Positions 15,971-24,339 of a stretch of 64,000 nucleotides of DNA are shown here, one piece after another. The position numbers and the translations under genes are program-made. Position 1 is the stretch's first letter. Each line of letters starts with the position of its first letter. The stretch spans positions 3,224,001 to 3,288,000 of the forward strand of contig NZ_JAUSXO010000001.1 in NCBI RefSeq assembly GCF_030816075.1, given 5' to 3'. The stretch comes from Arthrobacter agilis (GTDB lineage Bacteria > Actinomycetota > Actinomycetes > Actinomycetales > Micrococcaceae). The notes below the pieces were generated by a model that saw only the letters and a program-made list of their open reading frames with translations, ran no database searches and was not told the DNA's origin.

Positions 15971-16993
15971 ATGCAGCCCGCCACCACCACCCCGGGAAGA
16001 CCGCCGGGCACCGAGGACACAGCACCGTTCGAGCAGCTCCTGGAGGCATCCCGGCGTGAGTTGACGGGCTACTGCTACCGGATGCTCGGCGCTGCGGCCG
16101 AGGCCGAGGACGCCGTGCAGGAGACCATGATCAAGGCCTGGTCGAAGCGGGAGTCCTTCGCCGGCCAGTCCTCCCTCCGTACCTGGCTGTTCCGGATAGC
16201 CCACAACGTCTGCGTGGACATGCTCCGCAGCCCCCAGCGCCGCGCACGGCCGATGGATCTCGGCCCGTCCACACGGACCGCCGATGCCATGCTGGGCGCA
16301 CCGCTCACCGAGAACGTCTTCGTGCAGCCCATCCCCGATGCCCGCGTGGTCGACCTGTCCAGTGATCCCGCCGTCGTCGCGGAGGCCCGCGACACCATCC
16401 GCCTGGCCTTCGTGGCCGCGCTGCAGCACCTGCCGCCGCTCCAGCGCAGCGCCCTCATCCTGTGCGAGGTGCTCCGGTGGTCCGCCGCCGAGGTCGCAGC
16501 GCTGCTCGAGGTGACCACGGCGTCGATCAACAGCGCCCTGCAGCGGGCCCGCAAGACGATGGCCGGCTACGAGCCCGCGGCGCCCATGCCTCTCGAGGAT
16601 CCGGCGCACAAGGCCCTGCTGGCGCGGTATTGCGAAGCCTTCGAGTCGTACGACATGGATGTCCTCGTGTCCCTGCTGCGGGATGACGTGGTGCTCTCCA
16701 TGCCGCCCTTCGACCTGTGGCTCAGCGGGCCCGACGACGTCATCGCCTGGTTCGTCGGCAAGGGGAGCGTGTGCGAGAACGGGCGCCTCATCCCGTTCCA
16801 CGTCAACGGTGCCGGCGGGTTCGCCAACTACCACTTCGTGGAGACGGGGCTCTGGGAGCCGTGGGCCATCCAGGTCATCGAGACGGACGGTGAGCGCATC
16901 ACGGGCCACCACAATTTCCTGTACCCGGAGATGTTCGAGGCGTTCGGGCTTCCCCCGGTCATCGACGAGCGGGAGACGGCGGCCGCGGACTAG
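15971..16993 (+). CDS. ECF sigma factor with SnoaL-like C-terminal domain (SigG/SigX5-like)
   Basis: A 340-residue sigma-70 family protein. Region 2 (about 20-90: ELTGYCYRMLGAAAEAEDAV, SSLRTWLFRIAHNVCVDML) and region 4 (about 150-200: LQHLPPLQRSALILCEVL, WSAAEVAALLEVTTASINSA) are followed by a roughly 125-residue SnoaL/NTF2-like domain (YDMDVLVSLLRDDVVLSMPP) that in such sigma factors regulates activity in place of an anti-sigma factor. The architecture matches the SigG/SigX5 group. The start has no clear ribosome binding site; TACGCT seven bases before it would allow a leaderless mRNA. Confidence 0.88.
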   Translation: MQPATTTPGRPPGTEDTAPFEQLLEASRRELTGYCYRMLGAAAEAEDAVQETMIKAWSKRESFAGQSSLRTWLFRIAHNVCVDMLRSPQRRARPMDLGPSTRTADAMLGAPLTENVFVQPIPDARVVDLSSDPAVVAEARDTIRLAFVAALQHLPPLQRSALILCEVLRWSAAEVAALLEVTTASINSALQRARKTMAGYEPAAPMPLEDPAHKALLARYCEAFESYDMDVLVSLLRDDVVLSMPPFDLWLSGPDDVIAWFVGKGSVCENGRLIPFHVNGAGGFANYHFVETGLWEPWAIQVIETDGERITGHHNFLYPEMFEAFGLPPVIDERETAAAD

Positions 16994-16998
16994 CCGTA

Positions 16999-17385
16999 CT
17001 ACCGGGTACCGGCAGCACGGTGTGGACGGCTCGGCAGGACCAGCCGGGTACCGATGGCGTTGAGGACCGAGATGACGAGCGCGGCCAGGACGGTCGTGAA
17101 CAGGCCTCCCAGATGCAGCCAACCGCTCAGGAGGGACGACAGCCAGAGCAGCACCGCGTTCACCACGAGGGAGAAGAGCCCGAGCGTGAGCACGGTGATG
17201 GGTAGCGCCAGCAGCCGGAGGACCGGTCCCACCAGCGCGTTCACGAGCCCGACGACGGCGGCGGTGACGATGAGCCCCCACAGCCCGCCCGACACCTGGA
17301 TGCCCGGGACGAGCAGCGCGGTGATGGCCAGGACCACGATGAGCACGAGCCACTGGAGGATCAGGGCACGAAGCAACCGGATCAC
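16999..17385 (-). CDS. Phage holin family (YvlD-like) four-helix membrane protein
   Basis: A 128-residue protein with four hydrophobic helices (LILQWLVLIVVLAITALLV, VNALVGPVLRLLALPITVLT, VVNAVLLWLSSLL, LAALVISVLNAIG). It belongs to the Phage_holin_4_2/YvlD family, which despite the name is chromosomal and often linked to envelope stress. GTG start with AAAGGAGGCGACCC upstream. It follows the AI-2E family gene by 30 bp and is probably co-transcribed with it. Confidence 0.85.
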   Translation of the reverse strand: MIRLLRALILQWLVLIVVLAITALLVPGIQVSGGLWGLIVTAAVVGLVNALVGPVLRLLALPITVLTLGLFSLVVNAVLLWLSSLLSGWLHLGGLFTTVLAALVISVLNAIGTRLVLPSRPHRAAGTR

Positions 17386-17415
17386 GGGTCGCCTCCTTTC
17401 CGGTAGGCCGGGGGC

Positions 17416-18531
17416 CTATTGCACCTGGCGGAGCGGGACGATGAGCTGGTTCACCAGCAGCAGGCAGGCAGCGGCCACCGGGATCGCGACCAGGGCGCCG
17501 GGCAGTCCCAGGAGGGAGCCGCCCGCCGTGGCTGCGATGAGCACCCACGGACCGGGCACCTGGACCGCCTTGCTCATCACCCGCGGTGTGAGGACATACG
17601 CCTCGAGCTGCATGTAGATCAGCATGGCGACGAGCACGACGATACCCGCCACCAGCGAGTCGAGCAGCGCCGCGAGGGTCATGACGATGGTGGTGAGGAT
17701 GGTCCCGATGAGCGGGATCAGGGTGACGAAGAACGCGGCGACGGAGATGAGCGCGGCGAACGGGACGCCCGTGACCGTGAGGAGCACGAAGCTGAACACG
17801 GCGTTGAGCAGGGCCAGGACCACCATGCCGCTGAGGTACTTCCCCACCGAGTCCGCGATCCTCTCCGTCAGCATGATGGTCGTCCGACGACGCGACGCGG
17901 GAACGAGCGCATAGAAGCCCCGCTTGATCCGGGGCAGCCCGGCGAGGAAGTACAGCGTGAGGATGGCGATGAGGATCACCGACGAGAAGAACCCCGCGAT
18001 CCCCGCGCCGACATTGACCACCCCGCCCGCGATGCCCGTCAGGACGTCGGGCCGGGTGAGGGCCTCCCCCGCGGTGCGCAGGACGTCCGAGACCGCGCCG
18101 CCCGTCAGGGCGTCGACGCCCTGGAACCATTCCTCGTCGGCCAGCCCGCGCACGGTGTCGGGCAGGGCCTGCAGGAACGCGGTCGCCTGCGCCACGACGA
18201 AGGGGACCATGAGGGACAGCACCCCGGCGACGAGGACGGCGACGGCGACGCCGATGACTCCCACGGCGCGGAGACGGGGCAGTCCGGCGCGGCGCAGTGC
18301 CCTGACGAGTGGATTGAGGCCGAGTGCGAGGAACAGGGCGGCGAACACCGAGAACACCACGCCCCGCAGTGACACGATGATGGACGCCAGCACCAGCGCG
18401 GTGAGGATGCCGAGCGTGACCCGCAGTCCGATGCCGAACAGCGTGGGGCGCCGGGCTGCAGGATGCAGTTGCGGCGCGATCGGCGGCGGTGCCTCGTCGA
18501 GGCGACCGCGCGGAATGCCGTCGAGAGCCAC
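17416..18531 (-). CDS. AI-2E family transporter
   Basis: A 371-residue membrane protein with about eight helices and the AI-2E/PerM hallmarks: FSVFAALFLALGLNPLVRAL, a soluble segment after VMPFVVAQ-like helix 3, and the C-terminal ALISVAAFFVTLIPLIGTIL and PLRQVQ end. Members export autoinducer-2 or act as Na+/H+ antiporters; substrate here is unknown. GTG start. An 18-bp dyad 75 bp upstream (18606-18623) recurs near two other genes and is a candidate LAL operator. Confidence 0.9.
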   Translation of the reverse strand: MALDGIPRGRLDEAPPPIAPQLHPAARRPTLFGIGLRVTLGILTALVLASIIVSLRGVVFSVFAALFLALGLNPLVRALRRAGLPRLRAVGVIGVAVAVLVAGVLSLMVPFVVAQATAFLQALPDTVRGLADEEWFQGVDALTGGAVSDVLRTAGEALTRPDVLTGIAGGVVNVGAGIAGFFSSVILIAILTLYFLAGLPRIKRGFYALVPASRRRTTIMLTERIADSVGKYLSGMVVLALLNAVFSFVLLTVTGVPFAALISVAAFFVTLIPLIGTILTTIVMTLAALLDSLVAGIVVLVAMLIYMQLEAYVLTPRVMSKAVQVPGPWVLIAATAGGSLLGLPGALVAIPVAAACLLLVNQLIVPLRQVQ

Positions 18532-18605
18532 CGGGCCGCCTTCCTCCCACCGATACCGCCGATGCTACTGACGCCCTGCCGTGTTCGGGCACCGGCGCGG
18601 GCCGT

Positions 18606-18623
18606 TCACCCGCAACGGGTGAG
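18606..18623. promoter_or_regulatory. Dyad site 1, TCACCCGCAACGGGTGAG
   Basis: Inverted repeat TCACCC-N5-GGGTGA plus a conserved final G. Same form as the sites at 21984 and 22092. It is 75 bp upstream of the AI-2E gene start and 30 bp past the LAL regulator stop, so it could be an operator for the AI-2E-holin operon. As an RNA hairpin it might also help terminate the regulator transcript. Confidence 0.6.
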
Positions 18624-18652
18624 CCGGCCCGGGCCCGGCGGGTCGGACCTGG

Positions 18653-21277
18653 TCAGCGGACGATCGTCGGGCGCAGGGCGTGCGTGGGAGTGGCGGCAGG
18701 CGCTCCCACGCCGAGCCGTGCCGCCGCGGCGATCGCCTCCCGACGGGTGCGGACGCCCAGCTTCCGGTAGATCCCCCGGATATGGGTCTTCACGGTGTTC
18801 GTCGAGATCTGGAGGTCGTGGGCGAGCTCCTCCACGGTGGCGAACGTCGGCAGCAGGGCCAGCAGCTCCTCCTCCCGAGGGGTGAGCGGTGGCCCGATGA
18901 TCGACTCCGGCGGCGCGGCGTGCCGGCCGATCAGGTCGATCTCGCGCCCGTAACGGGGGAAGTGGTGCCGGTCCGTCTCGAGGGTCTGCCGCACCGTATC
19001 GCCCGCGTAGGTGAAACCGCGCACCGTCCGGTGCCGGGCGGCGATCGCCAGGGCATGCTCGAATGCCTCCCGGGCCTTGAACGGGCGCTCCTCCAGGAGT
19101 TCCACGCGGCCGAGCATGGCCCACGCCGCGACGAGTCCCACCCGGCTCTGGCTGGTGACGAACTCCGAGGTGACGCTCGTCAGGAGCTGGCGGGCACGGG
19201 CGAGCTGGCCGGACACCACGAATTCCCACGCCGAGATGGTGTGGAGCTCCCCGCTGATGCCCTGGGTCCGGCGCAGGTCCACCTTGAGCCGTGTGAGGTG
19301 ATCGGACCAGCGGAGGGCCAGCATCATCTCGGCCGCCTGCAGCGAGCACAGCGCGACGTCGGCAGGGAAGGCACCCTGTGTCAGGTCGAACCGCACCCTG
19401 TCGAGCAGTTCCTCGGCGACATCCTCCCGTCGGCGGGACGTCGGGAAGGAGAGGATCAGGGCCAGTTTCGCCGACGAGTGGGCGACGATCGGTGCGACGG
19501 TCACGGCTTTGAACACGAAGGCGTTGTGGAGGCCGGCGGCATCGTCGTCGAGGACGTGGAACGCGGCCCACGCCGCGATCAGGTGCGCGGGTCGGAGCCG
19601 AGGGCTGTACCGGAGGCCGTGGTCCTCGCCGCGCCGGATCGCCGCGTCCGCCTGTGCTGCCGCCTCCGGGAAGTCCTCGCTGATCGTGGCCAGTGAGGCA
19701 CTCGCCATGCCGGCGTCGATCACGGCACCAGGGTTGGCCCGGGTGCCTGCTGCCTTGAGGGTCTTGCGGGCCAGTGCCCGGGCCTCGGGAACTCTTGCTG
19801 CCGCGATGAGCGCCGCCACGTGGGTGTTCATCACGAACAGCCGGACGTCGGGGGGCACGTCCTCGAGATCCAGCCGGCGCAGCAGGGCGACCGCCTCGGC
19901 CGCCCGGCCCTCCGGGAGCAGCAGCAGCGCTTCCAGCCCGACGTTCAGGGTGTCGAACGGGGGCGCCAGCCGGCAGTCCGTGCCACCGGATCCTTCCCGC
20001 CAGACCGCGGTCCGCGCGGCCTTCCCGGGGTCGCCCTCGGCGAGTGCCACCAGGCACTCGAGCAGCGCGACTTCCGCGGACGGGGTCGGACCGATGTCCT
20101 TCAGCGCGGCAGCCAGTGCCCGCAACTCGTTCTGCCAGAGCAGGTGCAGCCCGGAGTCCGTCACGATGCGCCGCAGGAGGTCTTCGTCGTGCGCCCTGCC
20201 CGCATGGCGCAGCGCGAGCACATGGTGGCCCTGCCTCAGGCGGTGCGGGGCCATCCGTGCGTGGATCACTTCGGGGTCCACGGTGCCGCTGCCGGGGCCG
20301 GACCCGGCGAACCACCGGCCGAGCAGACGGTGCAACCGGAACCGGTCGGGTGGTCCGGGCCCCCTGACCGCCACCACCATCCCCGTCTCGAGGGCGGTCC
20401 GCGCCACGAGCAGCGCCCCGTCCGTCCGGTCGAGGGCCACTTCGAGGTCGGACGCGGTGAAGGGATCCACCAGGGCCATGACCGCGAGCGTCTCGCGGAT
20501 CTCCGGCGGGTAGGCCCTGAACAGCGGTCCGCACAGCTTCTCGAGGAGCTGCTCCCTGCTGTGGGGGTCGCCGCGGGTGAGGGCGTCGGGCGTGGCGGCA
20601 CGGTGCACCTGGGCGACGGCGGCCGCCCAGCCCTCCGTGGTGTCGAGCAGCAGCTCCGCGTCGGTGCGGGCCGGGGCGAAGAGCTTCCTGATCTCGCGTC
20701 GGCGCATCACCAGGTCCTCCTGCGCCAGCCGACCGACCGCCCCGTCGAGGTCCAGCTTGTACAGGGAGCGGAGGTCGGGGATCCTGCGTCCGCACAGCAC
20801 GACCGTCACCGAGGCCGGGGTCCGCTCGATGAAGTAGTCCAGTTCGGTGAGCAGCCCTTGATGCCCCAGATGCTCGCAGTTGTCGAGCACGAGGACCACC
20901 TCGTTCCCGTGCTCCGCCCAGCGGTCGATCAGGGCATCGATCATCGCCGTCCGTGCGGGCACATCGTCGTCGGCCCCCTGCCGCCCCGTCTCCTCCCCCG
21001 CCAGGGCGGCGTCGAGCAGGTGCCAGAAGCGCCCCGGACGGTCATCGGACGGATCGAGCGTCACCCAGGCCACGTCGTCGCCCGCCTCGCCGCACAGGCG
21101 GGCCCACTCGGCGGCCAGGACCGTCTTGCCGAAGCCCGCGGCGGCCGTGACGAGGAGGATCCTGCCGCCCTCGCCCCGCAGGGCATCGAGGAGGTCGGTC
21201 AACCGCGGTCGGGGGACCTCGCGTTCGTCGCGCGGGGGGACGCGGGTCTTGCGTCGCACCACGCCGGTCATGTCCAC
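18653..21277 (-). CDS. LAL-type LuxR family regulator (MalT-like ATPase)
   Basis: An 874-residue regulator. Residues 1-25 precede a STAND ATPase with Walker A AAAGFGKT (about 43-50) and Walker B EVVLVLDNCEH (about 130). A long helical repeat region (about 340-800) resembles the TPR-like sensor of MalT, and a C-terminal LuxR helix-turn-helix (about 808-865; LTPREEELLALLPTFATVEE, STNTVKTHIRGIYRKLGVR) binds DNA. Such proteins are ATP-dependent activators triggered by an inducer. It is flanked by genes of the DUF1269/DUF6325/AI-2E set, which share an 18-bp dyad and are its likely targets. Start GTG 21277 or ATG 21271. Confidence 0.9.
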   Translation of the reverse strand: MDMTGVVRRKTRVPPRDEREVPRPRLTDLLDALRGEGGRILLVTAAAGFGKTVLAAEWARLCGEAGDDVAWVTLDPSDDRPGRFWHLLDAALAGEETGRQGADDDVPARTAMIDALIDRWAEHGNEVVLVLDNCEHLGHQGLLTELDYFIERTPASVTVVLCGRRIPDLRSLYKLDLDGAVGRLAQEDLVMRRREIRKLFAPARTDAELLLDTTEGWAAAVAQVHRAATPDALTRGDPHSREQLLEKLCGPLFRAYPPEIRETLAVMALVDPFTASDLEVALDRTDGALLVARTALETGMVVAVRGPGPPDRFRLHRLLGRWFAGSGPGSGTVDPEVIHARMAPHRLRQGHHVLALRHAGRAHDEDLLRRIVTDSGLHLLWQNELRALAAALKDIGPTPSAEVALLECLVALAEGDPGKAARTAVWREGSGGTDCRLAPPFDTLNVGLEALLLLPEGRAAEAVALLRRLDLEDVPPDVRLFVMNTHVAALIAAARVPEARALARKTLKAAGTRANPGAVIDAGMASASLATISEDFPEAAAQADAAIRRGEDHGLRYSPRLRPAHLIAAWAAFHVLDDDAAGLHNAFVFKAVTVAPIVAHSSAKLALILSFPTSRRREDVAEELLDRVRFDLTQGAFPADVALCSLQAAEMMLALRWSDHLTRLKVDLRRTQGISGELHTISAWEFVVSGQLARARQLLTSVTSEFVTSQSRVGLVAAWAMLGRVELLEERPFKAREAFEHALAIAARHRTVRGFTYAGDTVRQTLETDRHHFPRYGREIDLIGRHAAPPESIIGPPLTPREEELLALLPTFATVEELAHDLQISTNTVKTHIRGIYRKLGVRTRREAIAAAARLGVGAPAATPTHALRPTIVR

Positions 21278-21419
21278 GCACCCCTCCCCGCGGTCTCGAG
21301 CCGCCCCCGGCCCACGTGATCCCGGAATGCATCAAGTGTGATCCCGCCGTGGAGGGTTGGCCAAGGGATCAGGCCCAGTATGACGCCGGGATGGTCACGG
21401 GAGCAGACACCACGGGACC

Positions 21420-21908
21420 TCACTCGGGCGCGAAGGCAGCGCGCAGCGCGTTCTCGTCCTCGCGGCTCAGATTGGTCTCGAGCAGTTCGGCCTGCACGCC
21501 CCGGAACGCCTCCGCGACGCGGTCCGGCACGGCGTCCGAGCTCAGCAGGAACAGCGCGGAGGTGCCGGGGGTGACCTTCTCGCGGATCCGTTTGATGAAC
21601 GAGTCGTCGATCCCGACATCGGCCAGGGAGCCGCTGAGGGCACCCACCGCCGCTCCGATCGCAACGCCCAGCAGCGGGACGAAGAAGAGGATCCCGAACA
21701 GGAAGCCCCAGAAGGATCCGCCGAGCGCCCCGGCGCCGGTGAGGTTGTGGAGTTGCCGTGTCTTCGGCTTCTTGGCGTCCTGGGCCCAGGACACGACGGC
21801 GGCGTCGCGCACCCGGATGAGTTCCTTGCTCTGCAGGTCGAGCAGCACCTGCTCGGCTCCGCTCGCGCCGTCGGCGTCGTTGAATTTCCACACGGACAGT
21901 GTTGCCAT
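21420..21908 (-). CDS. DUF1269 family membrane protein
   Basis: A 162-residue protein: N-terminal domain (LSVWKFNDADGASGAEQVLL, DLQSKELIRVRDAAVVSW), a glycine-rich double hydrophobic segment (ALGGSFWGFLFGILFFVPLL, VAIGAAVGALSGSL), then a regulatory-like C-terminal part (KRIREKVTPGTSALFLL, LLETNLSREDENALRAAF). This is DUF1269; its members are widespread stress-associated proteins with no known activity. Site 2 of the dyad lies 76 bp upstream. Confidence 0.87.
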   Translation of the reverse strand: MATLSVWKFNDADGASGAEQVLLDLQSKELIRVRDAAVVSWAQDAKKPKTRQLHNLTGAGALGGSFWGFLFGILFFVPLLGVAIGAAVGALSGSLADVGIDDSFIKRIREKVTPGTSALFLLSSDAVPDRVAEAFRGVQAELLETNLSREDENALRAAFAPE

Positions 21909-21983
21909 CGTTCTGCCTTCCCACGGGGATGCCGGAGCCTTTCCGGCCCGAGACCAACTTGCCTCCTTCCCGTCCGGGGAGTA

Positions 21984-22001
21984 TCACCCGTACAGGGTGA
22001 G
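21984..22001. promoter_or_regulatory. Dyad site 2, TCACCCGTACAGGGTGAG
   Basis: Inverted repeat TCACCC-N5-GGGTGA, 76 bp upstream of the DUF1269 start codon. It shares 14 of 18 positions with site 1, all in the arms except one spacer base. Confidence 0.6.
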
Positions 22002-22091
22002 ACCCGGGCGACGCCCTCCTGGCGTCGCCCGGCAGCGTGCGGGACCGGCCGGTGCCCACCCCGCGTACACCGGTCGCAACGACGGCCCGGA

Positions 22092-22109
22092 CCACCCGGT
22101 GCGGGTGAG
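22092..22109. promoter_or_regulatory. Dyad site 3, CCACCCGGTGCGGGTGAG
   Basis: Inverted repeat CACCC-N6-GGGTG with the same flanking bases as sites 1 and 2, 65 bp upstream of the DUF6325 start. Sites 2 and 3 lie in one divergent spacer, each near its own gene. Confidence 0.55.
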
Positions 22110-22174
22110 GATCAGGCCGATCCCGTGAGCCGATCATGGGTAGGACACGGCACAGCGCGGAAGGTAGGGGCAGC

Positions 22175-22603
22175 ATGAGGGTCGGGCCTGTCGATGTCTT
22201 CGTCTATACGTTCCCGGGTGCCGATGTGGCACCGGCCGTCCTCGACTCCTTCGGCGACGCGGTGCGCGTCGGTGCCGTGGCGCTGATCGACGTGGTGGTG
22301 CTCAGCCGGGCCCCGGACGGGGTGCTCTCCGTGGCCGACCTCGACTCGGGCCTGCGGGACGCATGGAAGGACCTCGTGGTCGACGGTGAGGCCATGACCC
22401 TGCTGAGCGAGGCGGATATCGCGCTCGCGTCAGGGCATGTCGGTGCCGGCGAAGTGGCGCTCATGGCCGCCGTCGAGTACCGCTGGGCCGAGCGGGTCGC
22501 GGAGCAGGTGCGCCACAGCGGAGGGACCACCGCACTCCACGCCCGGGTTCCCCACGACGCCGTGGTCAGGGCCTTCCTCGCGGACGGCGCCGCGGCCACC
22601 TGA
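22175..22603 (+). CDS. DUF6325 family protein
   Basis: A 142-residue soluble protein: MRVGPVDVFVYTFPGADVAP, GAVALIDVVVLSRAPDGVLS, LLSEADIALASGHVGAGEVA, ALMAAVEYRWAERVAEQV. It resembles the DUF6325 family, which commonly neighbours DUF1269 and SHOCT proteins in actinobacteria. The two-fold pattern of ferredoxin-like strands with 'DV.V' is visible; no catalytic residues are evident. Start ATG has AGGTAGGGG upstream; 13 further in-frame codons upstream are unlikely to be translated. Confidence 0.8.
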   Translation: MRVGPVDVFVYTFPGADVAPAVLDSFGDAVRVGAVALIDVVVLSRAPDGVLSVADLDSGLRDAWKDLVVDGEAMTLLSEADIALASGHVGAGEVALMAAVEYRWAERVAEQVRHSGGTTALHARVPHDAVVRAFLADGAAAT

Positions 22604-22627
22604 GACGATTCCCGACCGGAGGCATCG

Positions 22628-22870
22628 ATGCCCGCCAGACGCCGTCATCGCCCGGGACTGCTCGCCCCGGCACCCGCCACCGCACGCGCGTGGTCCCTGG
22701 CCATCCCGGACTCCAGGGCGCCGTCTCCGCTGCGGGCGGGCCACGCCGGCGACAGGGCGGAACCCGTGGCCCCCCTCGTCGAGAGCCTCGCACGGCTCAC
22801 CGGACTCCGGGAACAGGGGCTCCTCACGGACGCCGAATTCGCTGCGGCAACGGCACGCCTCCTGCAGTGA
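22628..22870 (+). CDS. SHOCT domain small protein
   Basis: An 80-residue protein whose first 45 residues are Arg/Pro/Ala-rich and whose end (VESLARLTGLREQGLLTDAE, FAAATARLL) is a SHOCT domain, a short C-terminal helix pair found in many stress and membrane proteins. It begins 24 bp after the DUF6325 stop and is probably co-transcribed. Function unknown; SHOCT may mediate oligomerisation. Confidence 0.75.
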   Translation: MPARRRHRPGLLAPAPATARAWSLAIPDSRAPSPLRAGHAGDRAEPVAPLVESLARLTGLREQGLLTDAEFAAATARLLQ

Positions 22871-23001
22871 GGCCCGCGCATTCGTGCGCTGGAACACATT
22901 CATCCTCCACCGGTACGGCTTTATGTCGAAATGCCGAGGAATACGCGATAAGGTCGGAATCTGGGGCTCATGAATTCGTCCGGACAATGCAGGAGAATGA
23001 G

Positions 23002-23334
23002 ATGTCACAGCGGGTACAGGTCCATCTGGTCGACGACCTCAATGGCGAAGAAGCACAGGAAACGGTTCGATTCGGCCTCGACGGCACGAACTACGAAATA
23101 GATCTCACCGAGCAGAATGCCCAGTCCCTGCGCACCACCCTCTCCGGGTACGTCGACAAGGGACGCAAGGCGGGTTCCGGCAAGCAATCGTCCGCCGCCC
23201 CCAAGGCGTCGTCACGCTCGAAGCGCGAGGAGACCCAGCAGATCCGCCGGTGGGCCCAGGACAACGGCTACAACCCGAGCTCCCGAGGCCGGATCACGCA
23301 ATCGATCATCGACGCCTACAACGAGAGCCGCTGA
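23002..23334 (+). CDS. lsr2: Lsr2 family nucleoid-associated protein
   Basis: A 110-residue Lsr2: N-terminal dimerisation domain (VQVHLVDDLNGEEAQETVRF, GLDGTNYEIDLTEQNAQSLR), a Lys/Ser/Ala-rich linker, and the C-terminal DNA-binding domain ending TQQIRRWAQDNGYNPSSRGR. The RGR-type AT-hook motif inserts in the minor groove of AT-rich DNA, silencing horizontally acquired genes. AGGAGA precedes the ATG; an ATG 15 bases upstream lacks as good a site. The preceding 130 bp are AT-richer than average, compatible with autoregulation. Confidence 0.93.
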   Translation: MSQRVQVHLVDDLNGEEAQETVRFGLDGTNYEIDLTEQNAQSLRTTLSGYVDKGRKAGSGKQSSAAPKASSRSKREETQQIRRWAQDNGYNPSSRGRITQSIIDAYNESR

Positions 23335-23350
23335 CCGGATAGACGAGCCT

Positions 23351-23657
23351 ATGATCACCGTCCACCTCCGTTACGAGATCGACCCCGAGAAGCTCGCCGA
23401 CTTCGAGGAATACGGCCGGCGCTGGATCGGTCTCGTCGGGAGACTGGGTGGCAATCACCACGGGTATTTCCTCCCCAGCGAGGGGTGACAGCGATATCGC
23501 CTACGCGCTCTTCACCTTTCCCTCACTCGCTGATTATGAGCGGTACCGTCAGGAGGCGGCAACGGACCCCGAGTGCATCGACGCCTATCATCTGGCCCGC
23601 GACAGCAAATGCATCCGCCGGTACGAGCGCCGTTTCCTGACACCCATGTTCGGGTAG
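23351..23657 (+). pseudogene. NIPSNAP family protein, interrupted by +1 frameshift
   Basis: The first frame encodes MITVHLRYEIDPEKLADFEE, RLGGNHHGYFLPSEG and then meets TGA at 23486. The next frame continues DSDIAYALFTFPSLADYERY, DPECIDAYHLARDSKCIRRY, ERRFLTP to a stop at 23657, exactly the rest of a NIPSNAP domain. Removing one G from GGGG at 23482-23485 gives SEGDSDIAYAL in one frame and a 101-residue protein of normal family length. NIPSNAP proteins have a dimeric alpha/beta barrel of unknown function in bacteria. Sequencing error and genuine mutation cannot be told apart here. Confidence 0.85.
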
Positions 23658-23707
23658 GTCCGGGCGGCACCTGGCGCTCTTCCGTGCCTCCGCCCGCTCT
23701 TCGGCGC

Positions 23708-24139
23708 CTAGCTGGGCCGAGAACACCTCGCCCACGCCACGGCGTCGGACACGCTGGTGAAGTACCGGCTCTCCGTCAGGGCCTGCTCGAGGAACCCGGT
23801 GATGACCTGGTCCACCGGGCCGGTCCCCACCAGAGCGACGCGCGAGGTCAGGGACCCCTCGAGGAGGAGGGAGCGTGCGTGCGCGGTGATCCCGACCAGC
23901 CCCTGCAGGTGGGCGACGAGCGGCACCAGGTAGCCGTCGGACAATTCGCGGATCGCCTCGTAGGAGCCGAGGACGTCGGCCGGGGTCAGCCGTGAGCCCG
24001 GCACCCACCAGAGGACGAGCAGCCCTCCCCGGTCCTCCATGCAGTGCTTTCCCGCACAGTGCCGGCGTGTGCCGGGCAGGTGCGGCGGGCCGGGACAGAG
24101 CCGCGACGGCGCGGCCCGCCCAAGGACGATCTCACTCAC
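23708..24139 (-). CDS. STAS/SpoIIAA-like domain protein (DUF7793-like)
   Basis: A 143-residue protein. The core GGLLVLWWVPGSRLTPADVL, ITAHARSLLLEGSLTSRVAL and VGTGPVDQVITGFLEQAL, ending in TESRYFTSVSDAVAWA, matches a group of actinobacterial STAS/SpoIIAA-like proteins without known partner. GTG at 24139 is chosen because GGAGG lies six bases before it; an internal ATG (MEDRGGLLV) is the alternative, and the stretch between them looks less conserved. It is convergent with the NIPSNAP gene. Confidence 0.6.
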   Translation of the reverse strand: MSEIVLGRAAPSRLCPGPPHLPGTRRHCAGKHCMEDRGGLLVLWWVPGSRLTPADVLGSYEAIRELSDGYLVPLVAHLQGLVGITAHARSLLLEGSLTSRVALVGTGPVDQVITGFLEQALTESRYFTSVSDAVAWARCSRPS

Positions 24140-24339
24140 TCGATGCCTCCAGGGACGAACGGATCTTCGCTCCCAGCGACCGAATAGATTCACTGTGGCA
24201 CGGCCGGAACACCTGCCCGGCGATTACGGACAGAAGCGGGTAGTCGAGCCTGTACAAATCGAGTGGTCGGTGACATCATCCCGAGTGATCCGCACCACAC
24301 CGCCGGTCCGGAACCGGTTCGACGCCAACGGGGGCCACC

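Noticed and set aside
16999..17385. Prophage suspected from holin-like genes here and at 37146
   Set aside because: Both belong to chromosomal membrane families named after holins; no other phage genes are nearby.
15587..18592. A 1001-codon minus-strand frame across the sigma factor, holin and AI-2E genes
   Set aside because: Arg/Pro/Gly-rich shadow of genes in other frames; no domain or ribosome binding site.
18606..20795. A 729-codon frame within the LAL gene
   Set aside because: Same-strand shadow in another frame; the LAL protein has clear Walker and helix-turn-helix motifs.
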